In this document: positions 36,699 to 48,250 of the stretch, in pieces
Layout of the letters: each line of letters starts with the position of its first letter
Position numbering within the stretch: the first letter of the stretch is position 1
Assembly: GCA_033182465.1 (NCBI GenBank)
Contig: CP137319.1
Location: forward strand, 372,001 to 436,000
Length of the DNA stretch: 64,000 nt
Reading direction: 5' to 3'
Source: Sanghuangporus weigelae
Taxonomy: Eukaryota > Basidiomycota > Agaricomycetes > Hymenochaetales > Hymenochaetaceae
Notes under the pieces: model-generated
Seen by the model: the letters and a program-made list of their open reading frames with translations, nothing else
Told to the model about the DNA's origin: nothing
Databases searched by the model: none
Position numbers and translations under genes: made by a program

Positions 36699-36968
36699 AT
36701 TTAAGACAATGTTATGCGATCTTCGAGGATAGGGATAGAAGCTGACGTATCAGGTCAGCTGCAGCTTTTTCTTTGAACAATGTTATGGATATGTATGTTA
36801 GCCGTTGCGATATAGTGTATGTGCCGTTCAATTTCGATCGTATGATGTATTGTACAATTTGCCCTTCAAAAGCAAAAGCACCGACAAAAAACTCTTGATT
36901 GCTATGCATCGATGTAAAGCCACTATCCATTATAATGCAGTGTCATCAGCACTCAAGTGCAATACTCG

Positions 36969-38035
36969 TTAAATAGAGTTTTCCCTTCCATTGCGACTGC
37001 GAATCGTCAGGTTCAAGTGTTGGAACGCAGTGTCGATCAAAACGAGTAAGTCATCTCGTTGAAGTCGAACATCCGTGTATATATTATTAGTGAGGTATGT
37101 AGTGGCAACAGAGAGACCAAGCTTACCAAGAGATTTGGACCCGAATCTCAGAACAAGTCCGAAGTCTGCCTTGGAAAGAAATCTTCCGAGGCTGCGGCTC
37201 TCTTCAACACCGCCTATTACTGCCTCGATCCTCTCCAATTCTTTGAACCCCTTCCCTTCCTTCCTCATAGAGGCGATTCGATATAACTCTATAAGGCCAT
37301 AGAATAGATTTTGATAGAACACTCCGTATTGTGTCGACGTATCTCCAAACAGGAAAAGATGCCTAAGACGCGGAGGGAAAGTCATCTGGCTCATCTCCGC
37401 GAAGTGGGGAACGGAATGCATAATTGTACTAGGTTTTGAAGAAATTCGAGAGAGCACTTCCTGGTCGTAGTTATTTTGACGGCTTTGCGCAGGGTAGTGC
37501 ACGATAATCCAATGGTCCGTCAGTTCCGAAAATTTTACCATTGTTGAGGATTCGAAGGTCTCTCTGTATAAGAGCAAGGCACTTTCATTAAGATCGAAAA
37601 GATTCTCCTCCACGTCAAGCAATTCTAACTTGATGCTGTTTACCATTGGCGCATATCTCAGAAGAACCAATCTTTCGCGTAGAAAGGAGGAAGCATATAT
37701 ATATTAATTCTAGCCTCCCTAACTGTGGCAATGCGGAATGTACGAATCCATAACGATATAAATTCGAGGAGTAGTGTATCTTCAGTGACTGAAGTATGGG
37801 AAACTGTTCGGGGTAATGTGCACAGCGCATGTATCTCAACGCGGATAAGGTGACGAGGTGATGAAACTGTAGTCCTTTCAGCACATTGTCATATACCTCC
37901 ACGTCCCGCCTAGGCAATTCTCTGTCCTTCGGCTCGCCTGCACAAGCGAGAATCATACCAGGTTCGGGCAAAGACCTATTTCACGGAGGCATAGATCTCT
38001 CTTCTGTAATCGAAGGGCGTCAACATTTGAAGAAA
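36969..38035 (-). pseudogene. F-box family b, copy b1, 5'-truncated
   Basis: Matches copy b2 (39913-41456) over its C-terminal two thirds: MIPEPGM-like start region, FPILQSLKIHYSSNLYRYG, YAPMVNSIKLELLDVEENLF, MTFPPRLRHLFLFGDTSTQY and YRIASMRKEGKGFKELERIE. The N-terminal F-box present in b2 is missing; similarity stops near 38035, where the upstream repeat of a3 begins. The remaining reading frame shifts near 37690-37710 relative to b2 (about four extra bases, TATA). I judge it a truncated, decaying duplicate of a host gene rather than a separate functional gene. Confidence 0.65.
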
Positions 38036-38259
38036 AAATGTTGATATTTGAGACAATAGGTTTCCGCCTCACCATTTAACCGTCCCCCTCTACAGCGCGA
38101 GTTCCTTAAATATAAAGAGTATTCTCTGAGATTCAAATGAGGAAGAAAAGCGCATGATCTTACTACGTAGTGATCGGTTTTCGAAGTGGGTTTGTCACCG
38201 TTTGTGTAATTTAGGCCGAAGAACCTACCGTGGGAATCTGGAGCCGGCCACAGACTACT

Positions 38260-38275
38260 AATCGAGCCGGAACCA
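38260..38275 (+). promoter_or_regulatory. Shared promoter element of F-box-like family a, copy a3
   Basis: AATCGAGCCGGAACCA, 69 bases before the a3 ATG. The flanking CT-rich sequence closely matches copy a2. Confidence 0.65.
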
Positions 38276-38343
38276 AGCCACGCTCATCTTCCTCTCTTCA
38301 TTCACCGTATCACCTCTACTCAACCAAAGATCATTGAAAAGGA

Positions 38344-39454
38344 ATGTTCTCGTATATCGCGAATGTTCCTCCTGAAATCTGGGTCTACATTCTGAGGGAG
38401 GCTGTATCTCCTTACTGGCCGAATAAGACTTTCTTTCCGCCTCCAGACGATCTTGCGCTCATCAACGGTTTCAAGAAAGCTTGTTCTGCATTCGAATTAC
38501 TTGCCGAAGACGCCGAAAGGCTCCTCGGTAATGAAGATGTAAACGTATCTGACTCTGGAGAAATTCTTCGCTCCAACGATGAAGACCTCATCCGGATAAA
38601 GTATGTCAAGCACCATTCCCGCTATGTTCTTTTATCACATTTTGCCCTGATATGATACTCATGCATGATACTAAAGACGACTCGTTATCAAGCACAAAGT
38701 TACGCTTGCTGACTTCAATCTTTTCACATCACGCTGCCTACATCTCGTCTCCTTGTCCCTCAGTTTTGGACTCCTAGGCCCACAGACAGTCCTTGTATCA
38801 CACAATCTCATCCGTTTGGATCTTGTATACGAGCACATATGGTGGCATGCTCCAATACTTGACTTCCCAAATTTACGTGAGCTTCGGCTATCGTTAGAAA
38901 ATCCTCTTGGAAGGCATGGCAGGCCAGTTTACGTTCCCCAAGGCACCAACGCTGAACTCTTCGCGGTGAGCACTGCAGTCTAGAAGTATACAGCGGCATC
39001 TTCCAAAAATTGATTAATTCGCAAATAAAAATAGGCGGACCTAATCAATACCGTTCGGAAGCTCCAAAGTCTTAAACTTCTTTCTGCGCATATCGTTTTG
39101 GACAACCATCGCTCTACGACCGCTGCCATCAGATCTATTCACCGTCGGCATTACGCGGCGTTCAAAAATGTTCCGTTGGACTTCACAGGTTGTTGGCGCT
39201 GTATCAGGTATTACAGGAATAATGCTCACGGGTATGCCGAGATTGTGCGATCTCGGGAGGCTAAGCTCAGCGTTATGCTAGCTGAGAATTTACCCTTGCT
39301 GGAGAAGGTGATGTGGATGGATACTTGGAATGAGAGCTACTGTGATGAAGAGGGGATGCGCGAGTCGAGGATTGTCAGAATGAATGATGGGAAGATTCTG
39401 GTGCAGATGAGGGGAGCGGTTGTTCCTCCATTGAAGACGTTTTCGTTGGACTGA
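38344..39454 (+). CDS. F-box-like orphan protein, family a, copy a3
   Basis: Three exons as in a1 and a2. Start MFSYIANVPPEIWVYILREA; the first exon ends after RIK. The second exon reads RLVIKHKVTLADFNLFTSRC and carries an in-frame deletion where a1 has FAFSERS, so the leucine-rich part is shorter. The third exon has RKLQSLKLLSAHIVLDNHRS, CWRCIRYYR and the signature LPLLEKVMWMDTWNESYCDE, ending PPLKTFSLD. Its last 200 bases are nearly identical to a1, closer than to a2, while its first exon is closer to a2. That mosaic suggests gene conversion among the copies. Function unknown. Confidence 0.73.
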
Positions 39455-39912
39455 TTAATAGCCTCTGAGGATAAGAGAAGAAGTTGACGCACCACCCTCC
39501 ACCGTCCCTCCTGACTATGGTGTTTACGGGTTTCGTGGCTACTGTGATATATCCCCATGTACCATTCAGTTTGTCCTGTCTTTAATGTTGTATAATTCGT
39601 ACTTTTCTGACACGGAATCCTTGATTGCTTTGCTCGGAAGAGAAGGTTTATCCATAACAATGTCTGGCGACCGATATTCAGGCGTAATGTCCCTTATGCA
39701 TATAAAGTTTTTGCTCCCGTAACTGGCAACCTCGGTTCCTTAGATTCAAGTAGCATGAAGTGGAATGGATCAATACGAGGTAAAATATCTCGTCGAAACT
39801 GGGGTTTGTTTTCCAAGTACCGGTGTTATTTCTTGAATTTGGTTTCTACTCGCAGGTAAGTCATTCGCATGTACCAGTTGGCTGTCCCATCAGTTTGCCC
39901 GTCGTGCCTGTA

Positions 39913-41456
39913 TTAAAACCGTCCTTTCCCTCTGAAGAGTAGAAACGCCTTCAACCGAAGTAACTCCAGCAAATACATGAAGGACCCAGGGTGTGCCAAT
40001 GGCCCAATCTCAGAATCGTCTAGACGTACGATGTTCAGAAATCCGTAGATTACACCGAACTGTAAATGTAATAAATTACCTATAAATACGGGAGGACCAT
40101 GCTTGTATTCTGAAACCGCAATTAGTGAGATATGTGGCGAAAAGCGGAAGTCTAACTTACCAGGGGATTCGAACCCGAATTTCAGCACCAGTCCGAAGTC
40201 TACCTTGGTAAGGAATCTTCCGAGGCTCCGGCTCTCTTCAACACCGCCTATTACTGCCTCGATCCTCTCCAATTCTTTGAACGCCTTCCCTTCCTTCTTC
40301 ATGGAGGCGATCCGATATAACTCTATAAGTCCATAGAATAGATCTTGATAGAACACTCCGTATTGTCTCGACGTATCTCCAAACAGGAAAAGATGCCTAA
40401 GACGCGGAGGGAAAGTCATTTGGCTCATCTCCGCGAAAGTGCAGAACGGAACGCATAATTGTACTAGGTTCTGAAGAAATTCGAGAGAGCACTTCTTAGT
40501 CGTAGTTATTTTGATGGCTTCGCGCAGAGTCTGTTCACGATAATCCAATAGCCCGTCCGTTCCGAGACCTTTACCGTTGTTGATTATCGTCAAGGATTCG
40601 AGTGTCTCTCTGTATAACAGCAAGGCACTTTCATGATGATCGAAAAGACTCTCCTCCACGTCAAACAATTCCAATTCGATGCTGTTTACCATTGGCGCAT
40701 ATCTCGGAAGAACCAGCCTCACGCGTGGAAAGAGGGAAACATTTATTAATTCTAGCCTCCGTAGCCGCGGCAATGCGGATATCCATAACGATACAAGTCT
40801 GAGTGGTACTTTATCTTCAGCGACTGGAGCACAGGGAACTGTTTCGGGAGGATACCAGATGGCAATGTGCACAGCGCATGTACCTCAAAGTGGGTTAGAC
40901 GATCGAATTGGAGCCCTCTCAGAGCATCGTCGTGTGCCTCTACGTCCAATCTAGGGAATTCTGTCTCCTTCGGTTCGCCAACGCATGCAAGAGCCAGGTT
41001 CGGGCAAAGGCCTATAATTTGTCTTTCACGGAGACAGAGGTCCTTCCTTGTGCGCATATGTAATATGTTCCCAGTTGCAAAGATTGTTCCAGTAAAATAG
41101 AAGCGCTGGACTAAGGGACGGAGCTCTTTAACCTCGCTCAAGGTTCTGTACAAGAGGTCCAAGGATTTCGGTGACGAGATATAAATCTCGTTATATAGAT
41201 GCTTCCTTACTACCTTGTACCAAGTGCGGCAGACCAAAGCTGCGCTACGAAGAGCTGGTTGCAACGTCTTCTGTGTATAGGCCATACGAGTCGGTGAATT
41301 GTCTCGTTCATTGAAGTGTACATCAACGAGTCCATCAATGAGTTCATTGAGAAGGCAGAATGCTACGACTTCTGCAAGAGCGGTGTGGGCGCGATAACGT
41401 CTTTCCCTGGATGACAGGATTTTCTCTGAAAAGGCTTTGATAACGAAGCTAAGCAT
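39913..41456 (-). pseudogene. F-box protein, family b, copy b2 (frameshifted)
   Basis: Longest copy of family b. The N-terminal half has an F-box: LLNELIDGLVDV, then ALRSAALVCRTWYKVVRKHL then YNEIYISSPKSLDLLYRTL, the usual basidiomycete F-box layout. Leucine-rich sequence follows: FPVLQSLKIKYHSDLYRYG, ISALPRLRRLELINVSLF, MTFPPRLRHLFLFGDTSRQY, YRIASMKKEGKAFKELERIE. A probable intron begins after FGFESPG near 40159. Relative to b1, seven bases are missing near 40778-40784, shifting the frame between YRYG and SALPRL; I see no intron that would restore it. It is therefore probably a recent pseudogene. An unrecognised intron or an assembly error is the alternative. Confidence 0.62.
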
Positions 41457-42121
41457 ACCGCGAACAGGAGCTGCGAAGTCCGGGGAACCGGTGCGTGTCT
41501 ATTGCGATGAATTCAACATTGTCGCGTTCTTATCGAGTTTCTAGAGAACAAGGGGCTCATTCTAAGCGATTGGAAGGCTGCTGTTTCAGCCTCATAAGTA
41601 CTCCATTCCAGATCTTGTTCATCTGGACGATGGCGAAGCCGGAACAATCTGTTGTGGTCCATGTCTGATTTTGGTCCAGACCGGGCCAAGATCTCAATAG
41701 TCTGCTATTGATTAAGGGCGTTAATGCAGCTTTGGCCTGAATAAGTGGCTTTGAAGGAGTTTACCCAGAAAAGGAACGCTTTTGCTTGTCTGGTCCTTCT
41801 TTACATGCCCTAGTTAAGGAAGAAGCCCTCGGGTCCAGATCCAGAACTCTTACGAATCAATAAATAACTTCATTCGTTGGTAGAGAGCATAGCTATCGGA
41901 CGGTGAAAGTGCTCTAATTGCGAGTCGATTTGCGTGAATACAGGTTCTGATACTACATATGTCCGGAGAATATAGTGTGAGTCGGGATTATTTGAAACTA
42001 GCGTCAAGTTCGTAAGCGAATGAGCGGGGCTTGCGTTTCTAAAGGCAACAAATCTGCTCGGTGATGGTCTGACATACTGAGCGAAGTGAATGAAAAGGAA
42101 TAGCTCACGTCATCTCAGTGT
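41457..42121. other. Intergenic region between b2 and ERV1
   Basis: Unique sequence with no supported reading frame. It holds the upstream side of b2 and the 3' flank of ERV1. Confidence 0.55.
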
Positions 42122-42700
42122 CTAATCGCATCTTCCATCACTCGGACCGTCCTTCCAGCGCTCATCAAGGGATTTGATCGAACAATCAAACGAAGGTTTT
42201 CCCAGACGTTCGTTGACAATATTATGTTGCTGACAGAGCCATCTACTCAAATTCTCCCGGTCGCTCACGTCCGGAGGCGCACGCTGGATCTCCTCGCCGA
42301 AATGCATCGCACACCATGAACATGGGAAGAGAACAGGAAGGGCAAAGAGGATGCCGAGCATGCGTTTTCGGTGTGTGTCGGTGGGTTGATCAGGATAATA
42401 TGCGGCGGTGGTGTGTAAGAACGTCCACGTTGAACGGCCGAGCTGGTCTTTGTCTGGCGGACAATCCGGCGGTGGCCCATTGGCCTGAGCAAGTGAACCC
42501 ACTGCGCCCGCCATGGCGGCTAACGTCGCGTCATCATCAGACGACTTTGAAGAGCTCGATTTGTACGCTTTCGTCGGATTCCAATGTCGAAACGCAGTGC
42601 ACACCCTGCATGGTTTGCCGTCAGGACCGAGGACGAGTCCGGGCGGTGTTTTACGCGACGCCTGAGTTTGGGACTGAGACTGTTGTGCGTCGGTCATCAT
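42122..42700 (-). CDS. ERV1: Mitochondrial FAD-linked sulfhydryl oxidase Erv1/ALR
   Basis: Re-oxidises Mia40 in the mitochondrial intermembrane space disulfide relay. A single intronless frame of 192 residues, the usual family size. Landmarks: the N-terminal shuttle CxxC (CRVC, residues about 32-35); a flexible Ser-rich linker; the FAD domain beginning CPPDKDQLGRSTWTFLHTTA then AYYPDQP; the active-site CSWC with CAMHF-type follow-up and FGEEI; LSRWLCQQHNIVNERLGKPS with the His and Asn that contact FAD; and the structural FDCS near the C-terminus. Placement in ERV1 rather than Erv2 rests on the N-terminal CxxC and the lack of a signal anchor. The start may be either of two adjacent Met codons. 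Confidence 0.93.
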   Translation of the reverse strand: MMTDAQQSQSQTQASRKTPPGLVLGPDGKPCRVCTAFRHWNPTKAYKSSSSKSSDDDATLAAMAGAVGSLAQANGPPPDCPPDKDQLGRSTWTFLHTTAAYYPDQPTDTHRKRMLGILFALPVLFPCSWCAMHFGEEIQRAPPDVSDRENLSRWLCQQHNIVNERLGKPSFDCSIKSLDERWKDGPSDGRCD

Positions 42701-44091
42701 GATCGGGCGTCAAGGAAGGAACGTGACCGTTCGTTCTGGAATACTTGATTACTCATTTTGCTGAGTAAGTGGGTTTCTCTCTCGATCCAAAGCATACGCT
42801 CAGGCTATACTACAGCATGAAACCTACATTCGGTCAATGCTGTAAACCGCTCTGTCGCTCACAGGAGACGCCATGTCTGGCAAATATATCCTGCGTACGA
42901 ACATCCGTTAAAGCTAACTTGTGGTCTACTGCTAGTATCGTATCAAATGAATTTTAAATGCGGCTCCAACTCTAGGTAGGAGACATCTCTTTATGCAGCT
43001 GTGAGCTAGCGCCTCGCAATGACAGACGGTGTTCTGGTTCAGTGTCGTTCTCATGGCGACCAACGACCTAGAAACGTGACGATCAAGAGGTTTGCACCGC
43101 AGAGGAGCCCAAGACCCTTGTTTCCTTCCGCTGGTCAGATGACTTTCTCTACCTCTTGTTTACTGCTAAGTGAAAATCAAATCCATACATAGGGGTCGAA
43201 GATGATGATCGTTGCAGATCCGTGCCTTCCGTACTGGTTCGGTTCGCTGAGGCGGTATGTTCTTTGCTTTGGAATTGGCTTGCAAGTTCAATCATGACAT
43301 GGCATCTAAGAAGCCGGCAAATGTGGTGCGTATCATTTTGATGATAACAACCACCTGATTGACCATCAGAGCGACCACCTTAAGCATGGACTTCCGGAAC
43401 CGAATCCCTGCGAACTCTTTCTTCTCGTAGAGGCGAGTATCTCACGGACTCGGCTTGATCTTGTGCAAGGCACACAAATTGATGAAATTCCCATGACGAC
43501 GAGCGGCGTCGGGCGGCGGCTCGCTTTCAGTCAACTCTCTGGGCAAATCAACATAATGATGGTTGTTGATTGCTAATGGTGCAAACCTTATATGGGGCAT
43601 GCCATTTAATAGGTCAAACTTGTATAAGAAAGGTGTAACAAATAGTGACGGAAGATTGAGAATGAGAATGAATGTTTTGCCCATTGGATTATTTATTCGT
43701 GTATAAGAGACTCTTTAGATACTAACGGCGGAATTTTGCCAGAGAAATATTTGATAAACCTTCCATAAAAGGCGACAGAACGGCCGAGGACCCTGAGAGT
43801 GCCATAGCTCTGAGCCAAGAACAGATGCTCTGTGCTCATCGTCCTGCTTGCAACGAGCAGTAACTCATCCACACCCTTTTCAACATCTCCTCCCCATCAT
43901 CATCCTTGACGACGCGGACGACAACGAAGGACGATAACGACAGGTAACAATACGTCCTCATCGTCAGAACAAGAAGAGGACGACGACAAGGACGACACGA
44001 AGGTTAATTTCCTCGCATTGCCCACGAACGGACACGCTGACAATCGCAAGGCGGTTCATTCCTATTGATATTCTATACACAGACTCCGAAT
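42701..44091. other. Divergent intergenic region between ERV1 and the Zds1-like gene
   Basis: 1.4 kb. The minus-strand frame at 43442-43684 (80 codons) has no recognisable domain. The stretch 43880-44000 is rich in GACGA/CATC repeats and probably belongs to the 5' leader of the Zds1-like gene. No gene called. Confidence 0.5.
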
Positions 44092-47000
44092 ATGCAGCCA
44101 TCCCCAAAAGCAATCGAGCGCGAGTTTGAGGCTCTGCGCGATATCCGGCGACGTTCATCTTCACAGGGCGGACCAGGCTCACTAATCCTTGATCCCGATT
44201 TGCCTGCGGAGCAGCCGACGACCGCCCCTCCACCGCTCTCGCCTCAAGCATGGGCAACGACAAATGCCGCTTCGACCAAACTGTCTACGCGTGAAGGAGA
44301 GGACGGCGCAGCCAACCCGGTGCTTGACGACCCTTTCCATCTCTTCTGGGTTCCAGCACATCTCCATCCTGAGCTCGCGCCCGGAGAATTTCGCGCATTT
44401 CTTAAAGAACATGCTCACGCTGCGCCCGCTGATGGCTCCAGTGGCACTAACTTGGGTACTGCGCTCAGTCGTGTGAGCTCCGCCTCATCTGGGTTGGGCC
44501 GAAAGCGCTCGATGCTCAGTCGACAGTACAAGCCACGCGAGAATGATGGGGTAGAAGAAGAGGAGAATGTTGTCCCTCTTCAAAGGCACAAAAGTATCTA
44601 TGCTCGAGAAGGGCCACAGCTCACGATCAGCGACCTGCAGAAACTTGAAGAACTCGCTGACGAGGCCTCCAAAAGCGAGGACCCGACCAAGCTACGCAGG
44701 GTGTTGCGCAGGAGTCTAACTTTGAACGTTGCTCCATCTTGTAAGCACTTTTTAATTTACTTTACTTTGCGAATTATTGACACTCGGCTTCTACGCGCTT
44801 GATTAATCGTGAACATTAGTCCTTGACCAGATGGACGACGTTCCCGATACTTCGGATGACGCCGACGTGCCGATAATCGTACCTCCGCCTAATCAAATAT
44901 TACGACGAACGGCACGTACAAAGATCCGAAAACCTAACTTGTCAGGAGATGGTGGTGGTCATCGGTTCCCTACAGCACGACGCAAATCGGGCGGCGGCCG
45001 TGCGAACTCCGTGGATCAGATTACCAGTCCAACAGACGGTTCATCTAGTAGCCATGGACATGAAGCTGAGTCGGCTCGACCTATTCCGGTGCCGCTGATA
45101 CCAACTGCGCCTGCACCTGCTCGAAAACGGACAATCGAGTTAGAAGACCAGGATCACAGGCGCCTCACTTATACAGAAGAGTCGTCTATCTTTGATGCGT
45201 ACGCGGAGAGTCCGGAGGATGAAAAATCGCCGTCCCCTCCACCAGCTACTCAGCTTACTGCTCGTCTTGTCGTTGAAAATACAGCTCCTGTGCCTGCACC
45301 TGTCCCGATTCTTGGTCCCGCACCATCTTCTCGTCCATCCATCTCCGAGCCACAGATTTCTCCTCCCGAACCTCTCGCTCCTAAGCTACAGTCAGCTCCT
45401 TCACCTATTCTACACCAGCCACAACCCCAGAGATTGCTCTCTCCTCAGCAACAGCAAGTGTTACAGCACCCGTCACGTTCACCTTCTCCGGAAACGGCTT
45501 CTCAAGCACAGGATATACAACGTCCTGACTCTCGTTCATCCATCAAATCTGAAGCACCTTCAATCCATAGTGTGTCTTCTATCCTTACTGACAAACGGAA
45601 GGAGAAGGACAAGAAGAGTCTTTGGAGGAAAGTTGGCGGAAGCAGCGATAAAAGTCCCAAAAAGAATGCCAAAGAGAAAGAGAAGGAAAAGGACAGCGGT
45701 TTCTTCGGTTCTCTCTTTGGTGGAGGAAAGAAGAAGCAAGAGGAACACCCTCCTACAACTCTCGGAGGTGGAGCAGGACCTGCTACGGCGGCAGCGCTCC
45801 TTGGCGCTTCCAAATCCAATAACAAGGCTTACTCGCCGTCTATATCTCCACAGCTTGGTAATCCATATGCACGTTATCCGATACACGTAGAACGTGCGAT
45901 ATACAGGCTCAGTCATATCAAACTGGCGAATCCGCGACGACCTCTGTATGAGCAGGTGTTGATCAGTAACCTGATGTTCTGGTATCTTGGAGTCATCAAT
46001 AAATCGAACCAAGGTCCCGGTCAGAACCAAAGCCAGAATCAAAACCAGGCCCAACAGGTTCAGAATCAAGCTCAAGATGGTAGTACTTCGCAGACTATAC
46101 CAAGCCAAGGAACTGGACCAGGTCAAGATGGTCCTCAGACGGCTCAGCCTGTACTTTCTGACAAGGAACAGTTAGAAAGGGAAAGGGAGCAAAGGGAGCG
46201 GGAAGAGCGAGAGAGGGCCGAGAAGGAGAGAGCAGAGGTGAAAGAGCAACAACAACGACGTGAACCTAGGAGAGGGAGCCTGACGAAACCTCCACCAGGT
46301 GGACGTCGCGCGGAGATGCCTGTCAAGGGCCCACAGTATCACTTGCAAAGCCAAGTTATTGAACAGGAATACGGAAATGGAGGAGGCGGAATGCCTGGAC
46401 CGTCGCCTGTTTCTCGGACGTCTTCTGCACCACCACCGAGCATGGCTCAGAGTCAAGGCTACAATCTGAATGGCGGTTATTCGTCTCGCGCTCAGTCAAT
46501 GCAGCCGATAAAGTCGCAGCAATCGCCTCCACAACAAATGTACTCCCAACCGAATGGGAATCCAAATTACTATTATGGACGCTCGGCGAGTGTGGACTTT
46601 TCAGCCTCTGGCGTGTCTTCGGCATCTTCTTCGACAAACTTGCCACCCGGTGCAATGGCTCCAACGGATCCAACATGGTTGGCATCGGCGCAAGTTGTAG
46701 GGGGCTCACTACCAGCACGGGCACAACCGTCTCACGGATATGTCCAGAGTGCCGACTACGCCTACAATCAGCAGTCTCCTCGTACCTCTCGATCTCCTCC
46801 AACCAACACTGGCATGAACGCCGCCTACGACTGGAACCGTAACGGTGAATCACCACTGGGCGGCAAGGCACCCTCACGCTCCCTTTCGGCAAACGCAGCT
46901 GCTCCTGTGGCTCCCCAGAATAGACAGTATGACCAATACGGACAATACGGGCAGCCTTCTCAGCCTCCGAACGGCGGACTGAAGAAGAAAGTTGCTAGCG

Positions 47001-47095
47001 CGAGTGCTGTTGCTCCTGATCGAGACAAACGTCAACAACGGACAAGTGATGATGAGGACGTCCCACTCGCTATGTGGCATCAGCGTCGAAAGTGA
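44092..47095 (+). CDS. Zds1-like protein (Zds_C domain), putative PP2A-Cdc55 regulator
   Basis: Yeast Zds1/Zds2 bind PP2A-Cdc55 and control mitotic entry and polarity. One intron (44741-44819) joins two exons into a protein of about 970 residues. The N-terminal conserved block has AIEREFEALRDIRRRS and DDPFHLFWVPAHLHPELAPG, then EFRAFLKEH. After a long disordered Pro/Ser/Gln-rich region and a Lys-rich stretch (KEKEKEKDSGFFGSLFGGGK) comes the Zds_C block RYPIHVERAIYRLSHIKLAN, then PRRPLYEQVLISNLMFWYLG. The tail is disordered, with a Glu/Arg-rich charged segment (46160-46260), and ends DDEDVPLAMWHQRRK. The start could also be the in-frame Met at 44065. Domain identity is confident; the cell-cycle role is inferred from yeast. 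Confidence 0.88.
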
Positions 47096-47897
47096 CAGTC
47101 TTTCTATCTTCTTTTTTCTCATGTATCTCTGTTTTCTTCTCTTCTCGGTCTCATTTTCATCAATACTCGCTGTTGTCTATTGGATCATTTGCATGCATGC
47201 CTACCCCTCGAACTCTCTTTTTAGAATCTCATTCATCTAAGATTTCGAAGCTTCTATCTTTCTTCTGACCTTCACTTCGCTTCGTTCTTATTCCCCTCGT
47301 CCCCCATTGCATTGTTCGTCTTTCATCTCTCAACTTGCCTTTCCAATGCTATTTTGCAAATTCACTTCATTCTTCCTTCAGGCTCTTCATGTTTGCAACC
47401 GTTTTTCCTCTGATCGGACGAGGATATTTTTTCGCACATTATGCTTGACGCTTACACCACATACTTTGAAGTTAATACTCGGGGGTCGGACATTTGACAG
47501 CTACTAGCGCATCGTAGGTTGTCGACGCTTTGTATTCATGTACAAGATAAATTGTAAATAGCTGATGGCGAAAAATGGGTACGGATACACAGGAACACAT
47601 TGGTGGCTGCTTTCGTACATCGATGTTCTCATAGGCTGCGCATAAGCGACCTCTTCCTTGAGGCGTTGAAGCTGTGCTTTGTTGATAACAATAAAGTTGG
47701 TTTATAAAGAGATTTTACAATACAGATTATTTCTGCTTTCAACTAGATGATACGAAGCTATAACCAAAATTACAATGCCTACGGAACAACAAATCGTGCA
47801 GATGAAGCGACAAGACAAGATTCCAGCATGAGTCCGATAAATAAGTCAGAAATCGGGAATTAAGAACGGACACGCCGAGAGTGCGCCAATGTGGGTA
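47096..47897. other. 3' flanks of the Zds1-like and COX8 genes
   Basis: T-rich 3' untranslated sequence to about 47450, then AT-rich unique sequence. The genes are convergent. No coding sequence supported. Confidence 0.6.
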
Positions 47898-48250
47898 TCA
47901 TGCGTGTCCACTTTTAATTCTGTATAAGTGATGAATGAGACAGACAGTCCAACAAATAGAAGTGAGGCGAGGAACACTCACATCTGATACTTTGCGACAA
48001 TGAATGGCGCAGCGAAGAGCGTGCCTGATAGTCCCCAGAAGAAGAGAGCGAATTTGGGCTTGCTGGTATACCCGAAGGGCATGTTCTGTTATCAGGATAG
48101 AAAGGCGGATATGAGCAATGGCGACTACAGGGAAGCAAGGGGAAGACGTACGTGGCGTACTGCGTTCTCAATATGGATGCCGCGCACTTGTCTAGCGAGC
48201 ATGCCTGCTCTTACACGGGGAAGGGCAGCAGAGGCACGGAGGAGCGACAT
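47898..48250 (-). CDS. COX8: Cytochrome c oxidase subunit 8 (COX7C-type)
   Basis: A small nuclear-encoded subunit of respiratory complex IV in the inner mitochondrial membrane. Three exons, 48250-48152, 48085-47982 and 47919-47898, give 74 residues. The N-terminus MSLLRASAALPRVRAGMLAR then QVRGIHIENAV is a mitochondrial presequence. The mature part begins NMPFGYTSKPKFALFFWGLS, matching the N(I/L)PF start of yeast Cox8 and animal VIIc, followed by one membrane helix (TLFAAPFIVAKYQI). The last exon is 22 nt and supplies IKSGHA, comparable with the KKSGAF tail of yeast Cox8. Without that splice the frame stops right after KYQM, so a 71-residue form is possible. Confidence 0.88.

Noticed and set aside
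40595-40954. Plus-strand frames opposite b2
   Set aside because: Antisense shadows of the family-b coding sequence.
43442-43684. Minus-strand 80-codon frame between ERV1 and the Zds1-like gene
   Set aside because: Short, no homology recognised, no obvious promoter or intron structure.
45192-45890. Plus-strand 232-codon frame and nearby minus-strand frames at 45502-46892
   Set aside because: All overlap the long Zds1-like coding region in other frames and have low-complexity composition with no family resemblance.
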